From: Paenibacillus foliorum
GTDB taxonomy: Bacteria; Bacillota; Bacilli; Paenibacillales; NBRC-103111
Reading direction: 5' to 3'
DNA length: 64,000 nucleotides
Assembly (NCBI RefSeq): GCF_013141765.1
Contig: NZ_WHOD01000128.1
Span: forward strand, 282,912 to 346,911
In this document: positions 1-7,137 of the stretch, in pieces
Layout of the letters: the number at the start of each line of letters is the position of its first letter
Numbering within the stretch: position 1 is the stretch's first letter
Notes under the pieces: model-generated
What the model was told of the DNA's origin: nothing
Database searches by the model: none
Seen by the model: only the letters and a program-made list of their open reading frames with translations
Made by a program: the position numbers and the translations under genes

Positions 1-58
1 GTAATATAATTGAATTCTTTATATAGTTCCCTGCAGATCTCACATGTTTCTTAATCTT

Positions 59-607
59 TTATTTTTTTGAATCTTTGTTTCCGTCTTTTGCATCTTTGTT
101 ACCATCTTTTCCATCCTTGTTTCCATCCTTGTTTCCATCCTGTTTGTCTTTGTTGTTATCCTGATCATTTTTCTTCACACCATAACTGACATTTCGAACA
201 TGAAACGGTAAAATATGAACAACTTCATTGCCTACTACCATGCTTATTTGATCCACGGTAGTATCAACCAACACGCCTTCGGTTTTCTCGGGACCTCCGC
301 GGTTGATCTGAACCCAACGATATTTCATATTTTCCATGACTGAATAAAAATTTTCCACATCGATATACTTAGGCAACACAGGTTGTTCTTCAATAGGAGC
401 CACTTCTGTTATGTCCGAAACGTCACGAGCATCTAGGGTTAGGCTTTTAATATGATCCATCTTGTAGTAGAGCATCCCTTCATTCTCGATTTCTACTACG
501 ATATGGTCATCCTTAGCGGAGAACAGTTTACCCTTTTTGGACTCCGGTCCTCCTCTGTTGATACGTACAGTTCTACCTATCAATAAACTCAGGCTTTCTT
601 TATCCAT
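59..607 (-). CDS. cotB: CotB-like spore coat protein
   Basis: Outer spore coat protein, about 182 aa. It carries two copies of a module containing RGGPE (INRGGPESKKGKL near the N terminus and INRGGPEKTEGVL near residue 105), each followed by a short beta-rich stretch, as remembered for Bacillus CotB. The C terminus is a hydrophilic tail of Lys-Asp-Gly-Asn repeats (about residues 150-182). Bacillus CotB instead has a Ser/Lys-rich tail that CotH phosphorylates; here the tail has almost no Ser. Start: the ATG at 607 has GAGGG 10 bp upstream, whereas the in-frame TTG at 616 is too close to that site. Neighbours are a Lys/Ser repeat protein and CotH, so a coat role is likely. Presumably expressed in the mother cell; no sporulation promoter was confidently seen. 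Confidence 0.8.
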   Translation of the reverse strand: MDKESLSLLIGRTVRINRGGPESKKGKLFSAKDDHIVVEIENEGMLYYKMDHIKSLTLDARDVSDITEVAPIEEQPVLPKYIDVENFYSVMENMKYRWVQINRGGPEKTEGVLVDTTVDQISMVVGNEVVHILPFHVRNVSYGVKKNDQDNNKDKQDGNKDGNKDGKDGNKDAKDGNKDSKK

Positions 608-805
608 AGAACTCAATCCCTCTTCTCTTTGATTAATGGGTTACACCTCATGTATATTAAATACTGTGCTTTTATGAATGGTACATGTACCCAATAGTAT
701 TATTTTTCCGCCAATGCCCCTCTAATTGAGAGATAGTATTAATTTCCACATTTTTACATTTATGAATTAATTATTAGTGTAGTAATACTTTCTTTACTCA
801 TAAAA

Positions 806-845
806 TAAAGGGCGTTCCCCAGTAATAATGATTTGGGGAACGCCC
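806..845 (-). terminator. Terminator after the CotG-like gene
   Basis: The hairpin has 11-bp perfect arms (GGGCGTTCCCC at 810-820 and its complement at 835-845) and a 14-nt loop. On the minus strand it is followed by a TTTATTTTAT tract. It lies just after the stop of the repeat protein and separates it from cotB. Confidence 0.8.
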
Positions 846-882
846 TAATTTATATTGTTAGGATATAACTAACAATCCTTTT

Positions 883-1614
883 TCACTTACCTTTCTTCCC
901 CTTAGACCCTTCCTTGCCTTTTGTACCCTCAGAGCCTTTTGCTGCTTCCGTTTCTTTCGAGCCTTTCGAACCCTTCGCTTTTTCCGTTTCTTTCGAGCCT
1001 TTGGAGCCCTTCGCTTTCCCCGCTTCTTTCGAGCCTTTGGAACCCTTCTCTTTCCCCGTTTCTTTCGAGCCTTTAGAGCCCTTGGCTTTTTCCGTTTCTT
1101 TCGAGCCTTTGGAGCCCTTGGCTTTTCCCGCTTCTTTCGAGCCTTTGGAGCCCTTGCCTTTTTCCGTTTCTTTCGAGCCTTTGGAACCCTTGCCTTTTTC
1201 CTTTTCTTTCGAGCCTTTGGAACCCTTAGCTTCTTCCGCTTCTTTAGAGCCTTTCGAGCCATTTGAGCCCTTTGGACCCTTAGGACCTTTCGGACCTCCT
1301 AACAAACCCTTCGGACCTTTCGGCCCTTTCGGTCCTTCAGCACCTTTCGAGCCTTCAGATCCTTTCGAGCCCCCAGATCCTTTTGAGCCTTTCGAGCCTC
1401 CAGATCCTTTTGAGCCCTTCGAGCCTCCGGATCCTTTTGAGCCCTTCGAGCCCTCGGATTCTTTTGAACCCTTCGAACCTTCGGAGCTCTTGGAATCCTT
1501 TGAATCTTTACGTAATTCAGGTTCCTTAGGATTTTGATTTAAAAACTTCTCTAGCTCAGTGCCTATGGTTACATTAACCAACTCTTGTATTTCGTGTTCT
1601 GTTAAAGCTACCAA
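883..1614 (-). CDS. Lys/Ser/Gly-repeat spore coat protein, CotG-like
   Basis: About 243 aa. The first ~35 residues look ordered (LTEHEIQELVNVTIGTELEKFL). After that the protein is low complexity: SKGSKG runs, a short collagen-like GPKGPKG stretch in the middle, and then about eight copies of a 12-residue unit of the form KGSKGSKETEKA. The likely start is the TTG at 1614, because AGTGAGGTG lies 6 bp upstream; an in-frame start at 1680 lacks such a site. Position next to cotB and divergent from cotH, plus the Ser/Lys repeats, match CotG-like proteins, which are substrates of the CotH kinase in Bacillus. The CotG assignment is inference from context and composition, since repeats of this kind cannot be aligned reliably. 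The repeat also leaves a long open frame on the opposite strand (914-1537), taken as an artefact. Confidence 0.65.
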   Translation of the reverse strand: MVALTEHEIQELVNVTIGTELEKFLNQNPKEPELRKDSKDSKSSEGSKGSKESEGSKGSKGSGGSKGSKGSGGSKGSKGSGGSKGSEGSKGAEGPKGPKGPKGLLGGPKGPKGPKGSNGSKGSKEAEEAKGSKGSKEKEKGKGSKGSKETEKGKGSKGSKEAGKAKGSKGSKETEKAKGSKGSKETGKEKGSKGSKEAGKAKGSKGSKETEKAKGSKGSKETEAAKGSEGTKGKEGSKGKKGK

Positions 1615-1748
1615 CAAAATCACCTCACTTATCATTTCCCCTTCAATACTCGGAGTAAAATATTTTATGCGAATGTACATTTGTTGATCTAGGCAAAGTC
1701 ACGAAATAATGAAACTCCGCATATTCTAATTTTAAAAAATAAAGGTAG

Positions 1749-2846
1749 ATGAACATAGTGGATTTACCTAGAGAGGTCTCTACTTATCAACTTTTCATAA
1801 ATAAAAATAATTACAAAACTCTTCGAGATTACATGTGGAGCGAAGACCCTGTCCCTGCAAAATTAAAAGTTAACCAAAAGCAATATGACGTTGGAGTTGC
1901 CTACCGTGGATACCACATTCGAAAGCTAAAGAAAAAATCATTACGACTCTCTATTCATCCTCCCAAATTATTTATGGGCGCGAGAGAATATCATTTAAAT
2001 GCCGAATATTTAGATCCATCTATGATACGCAGCAAGCTTTCCTTTGATTTTTTTAAAGATATCGGGAATCTTGCACCTGCCTCGGAATACATTCTATTAA
2101 AGCTAAACGGCTCTACTTTAGGACTCTACTTACAATTAGAATCAGTTGATGACCTATTCCTGAAAAAAAGAGGCTTACAGGCCGGAAACATTTTTTATGC
2201 AAGCAATGATGATGCTAACTTTTCGTTAATTACACCTGAAAATAAGATAAAACATGCCCTCGAAGCAGGCTACAGCCTGAAAATCGGCCTCAAAGAGGAT
2301 TATCGATATATACGGGAACTTATTTACAAGATAAACACGGTCCCTCAGTCTGATTTTAGAAACGAAATTTCCAACCTAATAGATGTGAATAAATTTTTAC
2401 TTTGGCTGGTTGGAATTGTATGCATGCAAAATTATGATGGTTTCATCCAAAACTATGCTCTTTATCGGAGCGCAGCATCTGGACTATTTGAAATTATTCC
2501 TTGGGATTACGACGCAACCTGGGGTAGAGATATACATGGTCAAGTCATGGAGTACGATTACGTTCCTATCAAAGGATATAACACCTTAATCTCCCGTCTA
2601 ATAGATGTTCCCGAGTTTCGTCAAATGTACAAATCTCTCCTTGAGACCATATTGGAAACCAAATTTAATGCTAGTTACTTAGAACCACACATATTGTCCT
2701 TACAGAGCATGATTCGTCCCTATATCCTGCAGGAACCTTATAAAAGTAAGGATATTTCTAGCTTTGATATGGAAACCGAATATATGATTCAGTTCATAAA
2801 TAACCGTCGAGCTTATCTGAAGAATCATTTGGTTGATCTGAATTGA
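1749..2846 (+). CDS. cotH: CotH spore coat protein kinase
   Basis: Atypical protein kinase of the inner coat that phosphorylates CotB and CotG in Bacillus. The 365-aa protein resembles Bacillus CotH along its whole length: DPVPAKLKVN near residue 33, AYRGYHIR, HLNAEYLDPS, then the core NYDGFIQNYALYR (Asp230) and IIPWDYDATWGRDIHG. These Asp residues correspond to the catalytic and metal-binding Asp of the family. Start: the ATG at 1749 has AAAGG only 3 bp upstream; the GTG three codons later (1758) is an alternative. It is divergent from the CotG-like gene, with about 130 bp between them. Its 3' end overlaps the end of the convergent gtrA gene by 53 bp. Identity is secure; the actual substrates here are inferred. 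Confidence 0.93.
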   Translation: MNIVDLPREVSTYQLFINKNNYKTLRDYMWSEDPVPAKLKVNQKQYDVGVAYRGYHIRKLKKKSLRLSIHPPKLFMGAREYHLNAEYLDPSMIRSKLSFDFFKDIGNLAPASEYILLKLNGSTLGLYLQLESVDDLFLKKRGLQAGNIFYASNDDANFSLITPENKIKHALEAGYSLKIGLKEDYRYIRELIYKINTVPQSDFRNEISNLIDVNKFLLWLVGIVCMQNYDGFIQNYALYRSAASGLFEIIPWDYDATWGRDIHGQVMEYDYVPIKGYNTLISRLIDVPEFRQMYKSLLETILETKFNASYLEPHILSLQSMIRPYILQEPYKSKDISSFDMETEYMIQFINNRRAYLKNHLVDLN

Positions 2847-3258
2847 ACAGACACCCGGCATACGCCTGATGAGATTGTTCAAATACCCATAAACGATTGC
2901 CACAGAAATTCAATATCCATCCGATTCCCATAGAAAAACATTTACTGATAGTAACAGGCCACCCCATATATTGGTGAAAAATAACCAGCAGCCCTGAAGT
3001 GAGCAGTAAGCTCAATAGATTAATTACTAGAAATTTTAAAATTTCCCCTCTATTTGTATGACCAGTGCTTTGAAAAGTCCATCTTCGATTAAGATGAAAG
3101 CTGTTGATTCCACTGCAGATCGAGGACATGTATTGTGAGGCCAAATAGGGAATTCCCGCATAAGTAAGGAGAGTAAACAGAGCAAAATCAATACTCGCAT
3201 TTACTCCCCCTACCAAACCGGATTTCAACAATAATATCTTAGTTTGAGATTTCCGCAT
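2794..3258 (-). CDS. GtrA family membrane protein
   Basis: Small polytopic protein, 154 aa, with four hydrophobic segments and the GtrA signature (N-terminal FALFTLLTYAGI, HLNRRWTFQS in the middle, GNRLWVF near the end). GtrA proteins work with GtrB-like GT2 enzymes, probably in moving polyprenyl-phosphate-linked sugars across the membrane for glycosylation of teichoic acid or other surface polymers. The gene starts inside the stop codon of the upstream GT2 (ATGA overlap at 3258), so the two are translationally coupled. The last ~27 residues beyond the usual family end are hydrophilic and lie partly antisense to the 3' end of cotH. Confidence 0.85.
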   Translation of the reverse strand: MRKSQTKILLLKSGLVGGVNASIDFALFTLLTYAGIPYLASQYMSSICSGINSFHLNRRWTFQSTGHTNRGEILKFLVINLLSLLLTSGLLVIFHQYMGWPVTISKCFSMGIGWILNFCGNRLWVFEQSHQAYAGCLFNSDQPNDSSDKLDGYL

Positions 3259-4220
3259 CAGCTTGCACCCTTTATTCGGCTTTCCCTTTTGGTAATACCG
3301 TTACAATCTCGCACGATGTATAAGTGACGTCTTCTTGCCACATCATAGATACGACCGATATACACCCCAAGGATACCAATCATCATCATAGTAAGACCGC
3401 CTGTAAACAATTGAAACACAGCAAGCGAGTGCCAAACTGAAATGATCGTATCTGTAAATAACTTGACGTATATTAGCGCCATTAGGGAAAAAATACCCAT
3501 GATCGAGAGAACCACTCCTAGATAGCCTGCAAGCTTCAACGGCTTGAATGAGAAGGAAATAATAACATCCAAACAAAGCTTCAGCAGCTTTTTAAAAGCT
3601 AATTTGGGCTTTCGCGACACTTGCTCCCCTTGATCATATAAAACTGAGGCTTGACGGAATCCGACCCAATTGACCATGCCGTCGAGCAAGTGGTTTTTAC
3701 CCGAAAACTGCCTTAATTCTTCATAAACCTTGCGGTCTAATAAACGAAATTCGCTTGAATCCAATGAAATAATAATATCCGCTGACGTCCGCAGAATGCG
3801 GGAGAATAAACTACCTATCAGCTTCTTAAACCATGTATTTTCTTTATGCGCAGCTCGTTTCATATATACAACGTCAAAGCCTTCCTTCCACTTTGCGATC
3901 ATTTCTGGAATCTGCTCCAACGGGTTCTGCCTATTGGCGTCCATAATCACCACTGCTTCTCCAACCGCATAATCCATACCGGCTGTAATCGCAATCTGAT
4001 GACCATAATGACGAGAGAAATTGATAAGCTTGACGGTTTCATCCCGTTCACTGTAACTGCTGAGGAGTGAAGCCGTGTTGTCGCGACTTCCATCATTCAC
4101 AAACAGCAATTCATAGGCCTCGCCAATCGGCTCCATTACTTGCTTCAGGCGTCGATACGTTTTGTAAATGACCGACTCTTCATTAAAAACAGGAACGATG
4201 ATTGAATATTGAATACTCAT
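3258..4220 (-). CDS. GtrB/DPM-like GT2 glycosyltransferase with altered active site
   Basis: Membrane-anchored family 2 glycosyltransferase, 320 aa: a cytoplasmic GT-A domain (IIVPVFNEE at the start, VNDGSRDN, then the acceptor part ending in NWVGFRQA) and two C-terminal membrane helices. Relatives load a sugar onto undecaprenyl phosphate. The motif that normally reads DADLQDP is DANRQNP here, so the second Asp of the DxD motif is replaced by Asn, and the usual GDFRLL reads SEFRLL. The start is the ATG at 4220, with AGGAGG 9 bp upstream. It is coupled to gtrA. Its promoter region (4244-4319) carries six 11-bp TTCAGC-type repeats shared with three other promoters nearby. The family is clear; sugar and activity are not. 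Confidence 0.85.
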   Translation of the reverse strand: MSIQYSIIVPVFNEESVIYKTYRRLKQVMEPIGEAYELLFVNDGSRDNTASLLSSYSERDETVKLINFSRHYGHQIAITAGMDYAVGEAVVIMDANRQNPLEQIPEMIAKWKEGFDVVYMKRAAHKENTWFKKLIGSLFSRILRTSADIIISLDSSEFRLLDRKVYEELRQFSGKNHLLDGMVNWVGFRQASVLYDQGEQVSRKPKLAFKKLLKLCLDVIISFSFKPLKLAGYLGVVLSIMGIFSLMALIYVKLFTDTIISVWHSLAVFQLFTGGLTMMMIGILGVYIGRIYDVARRRHLYIVRDCNGITKRESRIKGAS

Positions 4221-4243
4221 ACGGCCTCTCCTCCTGTATATCA

Positions 4244-4319
4244 ATCATAGTCCTTAAATCTGAATCGTCCCTTAACGCTAACTGAGCATTAATTGAATCC
4301 CGGCTGAATGTATGCTGAA
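4244..4319 (-). promoter_or_regulatory. 11-bp TTCAGC repeat array and -10 box upstream of GT2-gtrA
   Basis: On the minus strand six hexamers of the type TTCAGC (TTCAGC, TTCAGC, TTCAAT, CTCAGT, TTAAGG, TTCAGA) start exactly 11 bp apart (plus-strand starts 4314, 4303, 4292, 4281, 4270, 4259). The last is followed by 9 bp and TATGAT (4244-4249), a good -10 box. No -35 box is recognisable 17 bp upstream of it. This is the architecture of promoters activated by OmpR/PhoB-family regulators. Confidence 0.75.
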
Positions 4320-4343
4320 AAAGGACTTTTCACATTAATGGCC

Positions 4344-4540
4344 TTAGAGGAAGTACTAGTTCCTCTAATCGACTGAATGCACAAAAAAACAGAGGGATAA
4401 CGGAACTGCTAGTTCCGTTATCTCTCTGTTTTGTGTACATTGCTCATATTCTGCCATGATAGCGGAACTCCGACTTCCGCTATCGTCTTAAATTGGATCT
4501 GGTATTTTGAATAACGGAACTCTCAGTTCCGTTGTTCAAA
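4344..4540. repeat. Four successive GGAACT/AGTTCC palindromes
   Basis: Four imperfect copies of a palindrome with the core GGAA-C/G-T, 3-nt centre, AGTTCC or similar: 4344-4368, 4398-4423 (within a longer hairpin), 4458-4484 and 4507-4540. Arms are 9-16 bp and differ in their flanks (TTAGAGGAA, GATAACGGAACT, GATAGCGGAA, AACGGAACT). They fill the gap between the kinase stop and the GT2 promoter. A degenerate copy is at 15672-15699. This is a dispersed REP-like element; its function is unknown. Confidence 0.75.
4381..4436 (-). terminator. Terminator of the regulator-kinase operon
   Basis: One of the palindromes is extended into a very long hairpin (arms about 23 bp, loop GCT at 4408-4410). On the minus strand it is followed by a run of seven T. 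It lies about 160 bp after the stop of the kinase gene. Confidence 0.65.
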
Positions 4541-4595
4541 TCTTAATCCATTATGTTCTTTCCAGCTTGGCTGCTTCGCATTATAAGCTCCTTGA

Positions 4596-6167
4596 TTATT
4601 CCGGGATCCACACAAAGAATGTGCAGCCTTCGCCCTCGCGGCTCTCAACGCGAATGGTACCTCCATGAATGTCTACAATGGATTGGGTTATGGCTAAGCC
4701 TAAGCCGGCGCCGCCATATTTGCGCGTTCTGGAAGAATCGCTCCGATAGAACCTGTCAAATACATGGGGCAGATGGTCTTCAGGAATCCCTGGTCCATTA
4801 TCTCGAACCGATAGCAGAATGCCTTGGTCCTGCCATGTTAATGAAAGCTCAATGTGACCCTTTTCGGGGTCCGTATGCTGTACTGCATTTTGAAATAAAT
4901 TCAATATCACTTGCTTCATTTTATCGGAATCATACTTACACTTCATGTTAGGTGAAATCTTGAGGCTAAGCTGTCGGTTGCCGGCCAATATACGAAGCTG
5001 TGCTTCCATCTCACGGACAACAGAATCCAACATGCCATCGGATAGCTGGATATGTGGAGATTTGTCGAGCTTAGCCAACACCAGCAAATCATGGACTAAC
5101 TTATTGAGCCGCTCCGATTCACTGTGCATGCTTGTTAACGCTTTGTGCAATTGATCAGGCTGATTAGCCGCGCCGCGGAGCAATACTTCCAGAAATCCGT
5201 TGATGGAGGTTAATGGAGTGCGAAGCTCATGAGAAGCATCCGCTATAAAGCGACGCATCTGCTCCTTCGTCTCTTTTTCCGCTTCAAAGGACGCTTCCAG
5301 ACGCATTAACATTCCGTTAAACGATTCAGATAAACGGTCGATCTCCATCTGCCCCTGCCGAGTTGGAAAGCGTGTCTCCAAGTTCCCTGCATTAATTTTC
5401 TCAACGGTTTTGACCATATTGAATAAGGGGATCAATGTTTTTCGCAGCACCGGTAGAAAGGCTAACAATCCAAACAGCATAGCAACTACGGCAAGAAATA
5501 GAAAAGTAAGCAATTGCCGGATGAGCAGCTCTCTGAGGGGCAAGGTCATCGTGGTGACTTGAACGAGGCCAAGCGTTTGTCTCGTGCCGACCGTCTGCAG
5601 CACCATCAATTGCTCTTCTCCTCCGGAAGTAATAACTCTATAATTTAATTTCGGTTTACCTTGCTGCTGAAGTACATCCAAATACTCCTGTGTTTCAAGC
5701 TTAGGTGGAACCGTTTCATCGGGTCCGTTCTTCAATATTGTATGATTACCGCTCGAATCGATATAAGCTAAATTAGCCTCGGGGATGAAAAAGAACGGGG
5801 ACCTATTGCCAGGCCGGTTATCCGAACGATTGTTGTCATTTTTGCTGTCATTTTTGTTGTCATTGCGGCTATCTGGACGATTGTCAGTACGAGTTTCGCC
5901 CCCATTATTATTATTTCCGCCACTACTACCATTATTGGTATTGCCTAAGTTTGCGCTAAACTGCTGCCAAGCATTCGGTGGGATGGACAAGACTTGACTT
6001 TGAATACTGGCAGCTTTGTTTCTATAAATGTTCTCCCGCATAAAAACATATTGAACAAGACCGATCAGAACAAGCAAGCAGGCAAGAATCAATAAGGAAC
6101 GAGATAATAATTGAACCCGAAGTGAATTGGGAGAGAAAATGGTTTTATACCAAGGTGTGTCCTTCAT
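4596..6167 (-). CDS. Sensor histidine kinase with Asn/Asp-rich extracellular domain
   Basis: Membrane sensor kinase, 523 aa. Order of parts: membrane helix 1 (about residues 20-43), an extracytoplasmic domain with an Asn/Asp/Gly-rich low-complexity insert (about 80-120), membrane helix 2 (about 215-240), a HAMP linker, HisKA with the phospho-accepting His313 in ASHELRTPL, and an ATPase domain with NLFQNAVQHT, DNGPGIP and GGAGLGLAI. All catalytic boxes are intact. It starts 4 bp inside the end of the response-regulator gene, so the two form a co-translated pair. The signal is unknown; neighbours (exporter, foldase, surface glycosylation) point to envelope or secretion stress. Confidence 0.9.
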   Translation of the reverse strand: MKDTPWYKTIFSPNSLRVQLLSRSLLILACLLVLIGLVQYVFMRENIYRNKAASIQSQVLSIPPNAWQQFSANLGNTNNGSSGGNNNNGGETRTDNRPDSRNDNKNDSKNDNNRSDNRPGNRSPFFFIPEANLAYIDSSGNHTILKNGPDETVPPKLETQEYLDVLQQQGKPKLNYRVITSGGEEQLMVLQTVGTRQTLGLVQVTTMTLPLRELLIRQLLTFLFLAVVAMLFGLLAFLPVLRKTLIPLFNMVKTVEKINAGNLETRFPTRQGQMEIDRLSESFNGMLMRLEASFEAEKETKEQMRRFIADASHELRTPLTSINGFLEVLLRGAANQPDQLHKALTSMHSESERLNKLVHDLLVLAKLDKSPHIQLSDGMLDSVVREMEAQLRILAGNRQLSLKISPNMKCKYDSDKMKQVILNLFQNAVQHTDPEKGHIELSLTWQDQGILLSVRDNGPGIPEDHLPHVFDRFYRSDSSRTRKYGGAGLGLAITQSIVDIHGGTIRVESREGEGCTFFVWIPE

Positions 6168-6847
6168 ACCAAATCAACTCGGTATCCTAACCCTCTCAGG
6201 GTTCGTATAATTTGATGATTCTTATCATTTAGTTTGTCCCTGAGCGCACGGATGTACACTTCAACAATATTTTCTTCCCCTCCAAAATCATAGCCCCACA
6301 CTTTATCCAAAATTACCGTTTTACTAAGTACCAACCCATGGTTAACCACCAAAAATTTAAGCAGCTCATATTCAGTTGGAGACAGCTCCAGCACTCGATT
6401 TTCCATCTTGATCTCTTTGCGTCGGTCATCAATATTAAACTTTCCGATAATAACTTCTCCGAACAGATTCGGAAACTGATTACGAACTCTGGCATAAATT
6501 CGGGCAAGCAGCTCCTCAAAGCTGAACGGCTTTATCATATAATCATCCGCACCTAACGTTAACCCCTTAACCCGGTCGTCTACCTCATCCTTGGCGGTCA
6601 ACATGATCACGGCTACATTCTCTGTTTTTTTGATCATTCGGCATACCTCGAAACCATCCATTCCGGGCATCATCACATCAAGTATGGCGACATGAGGCTG
6701 AAATTGCTTCATCATGCTGATTGCTGTCATACCGTCGTTAGCCGATTGCACTTCGAAGCCTTCATTTTGCAGACCAAGCTCTAGAAATTGCACGATATTG
6801 GGCTCATCATCAACCAGTAATATTTTTATTCCCTTTAGTTGTTGCAT
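6164..6847 (-). CDS. OmpR-family response regulator (first system)
   Basis: Transcription factor, 227 aa: receiver domain with acidic pocket DDE (13-15), phospho-accepting Asp57 in AILDVMMPG and the conserved Lys in MIKPF, then a winged-helix DNA-binding domain ending in IIRTLRGLGYRVDLV. Paired with the kinase downstream by a 4-bp overlap. Its own promoter (6954-7029) carries six TTCAGC-type 11-bp repeats, so it probably autoregulates. It is the best candidate for the protein that reads the same repeats before GT2-gtrA, the exporter and the PrsA-like gene. OmpR-type regulators bind as head-to-tail dimers to repeats of about 10-11 bp, which fits. Confidence 0.92.
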   Translation of the reverse strand: MQQLKGIKILLVDDEPNIVQFLELGLQNEGFEVQSANDGMTAISMMKQFQPHVAILDVMMPGMDGFEVCRMIKKTENVAVIMLTAKDEVDDRVKGLTLGADDYMIKPFSFEELLARIYARVRNQFPNLFGEVIIGKFNIDDRRKEIKMENRVLELSPTEYELLKFLVVNHGLVLSKTVILDKVWGYDFGGEENIVEVYIRALRDKLNDKNHQIIRTLRGLGYRVDLV

Positions 6848-6953
6848 ATTGATCTACCGCCTTATAGTAGTCTTTGTGTTCTATATTATACTGATTTTTA
6901 TCAATTAACACACTAAACCTAACAATTATGATTATAGAATGTATAACATCCCT

Positions 6954-7029
6954 ATCATAAGCCCAATGCCTGAATTCATGCTGAGAGAAAACTGAACGTT
7001 TCTTTAGAGGAAGCTGAAGATTTGCTGAA
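6954..7029 (-). promoter_or_regulatory. 11-bp TTCAGC repeat array and -10 box upstream of the first regulator
   Basis: Six hexamers at exact 11-bp steps (plus-strand starts 7024, 7013, 7002, 6991, 6980, 6969). They read TTCAGC, TTCAGC, CTAAAG, TTCAGT, CTCAGC and TTCAGG on the minus strand. They are followed after 9 bp by TATGAT (6954-6959). The third unit is the weakest. Same geometry as the array before GT2-gtrA. Confidence 0.75.
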
Positions 7030-7050
7030 AATTTCCAGTAGTTACGGCCA

Positions 7051-7088
7051 AAAGGCTCTATTGCAAAATGATGCAATAGAGCTCTTTT
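7051..7088 (-). terminator. Terminator after the exported-protein gene
   Basis: Hairpin with 11-bp arms (GCTCTATTGCA at 7055-7065 and its complement at 7072-7082), 6-nt loop, then CTTTT on the minus strand. It lies 50 bp after the stop of the 741-aa gene. Confidence 0.6.
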
Positions 7089-7137
7089 ATGCTGAAACAT
7101 TGACTTCTTAAACTTACACTTATCAACATCAAACAAT

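Noticed and set aside
858..1262. Arg/Lys-rich minus-strand frame (134 aa)
   Set aside because: Out-of-frame reading of the same repeat; no ribosome site, and it runs into the terminator region.
914..1537. Long open frame on the plus strand rich in FEPFEP repeats (207 aa)
   Set aside because: It is the antisense image of the Lys/Ser/Gly repeat gene. Repeat periodicity keeps several frames open. The minus-strand frame has the ribosome site, an ordered N terminus and the coat-gene context.
6810..7136. Minus-strand frame of 108 aa upstream of the first regulator
   Set aside because: It covers the repeat-array promoter and a terminator hairpin and has no family features.
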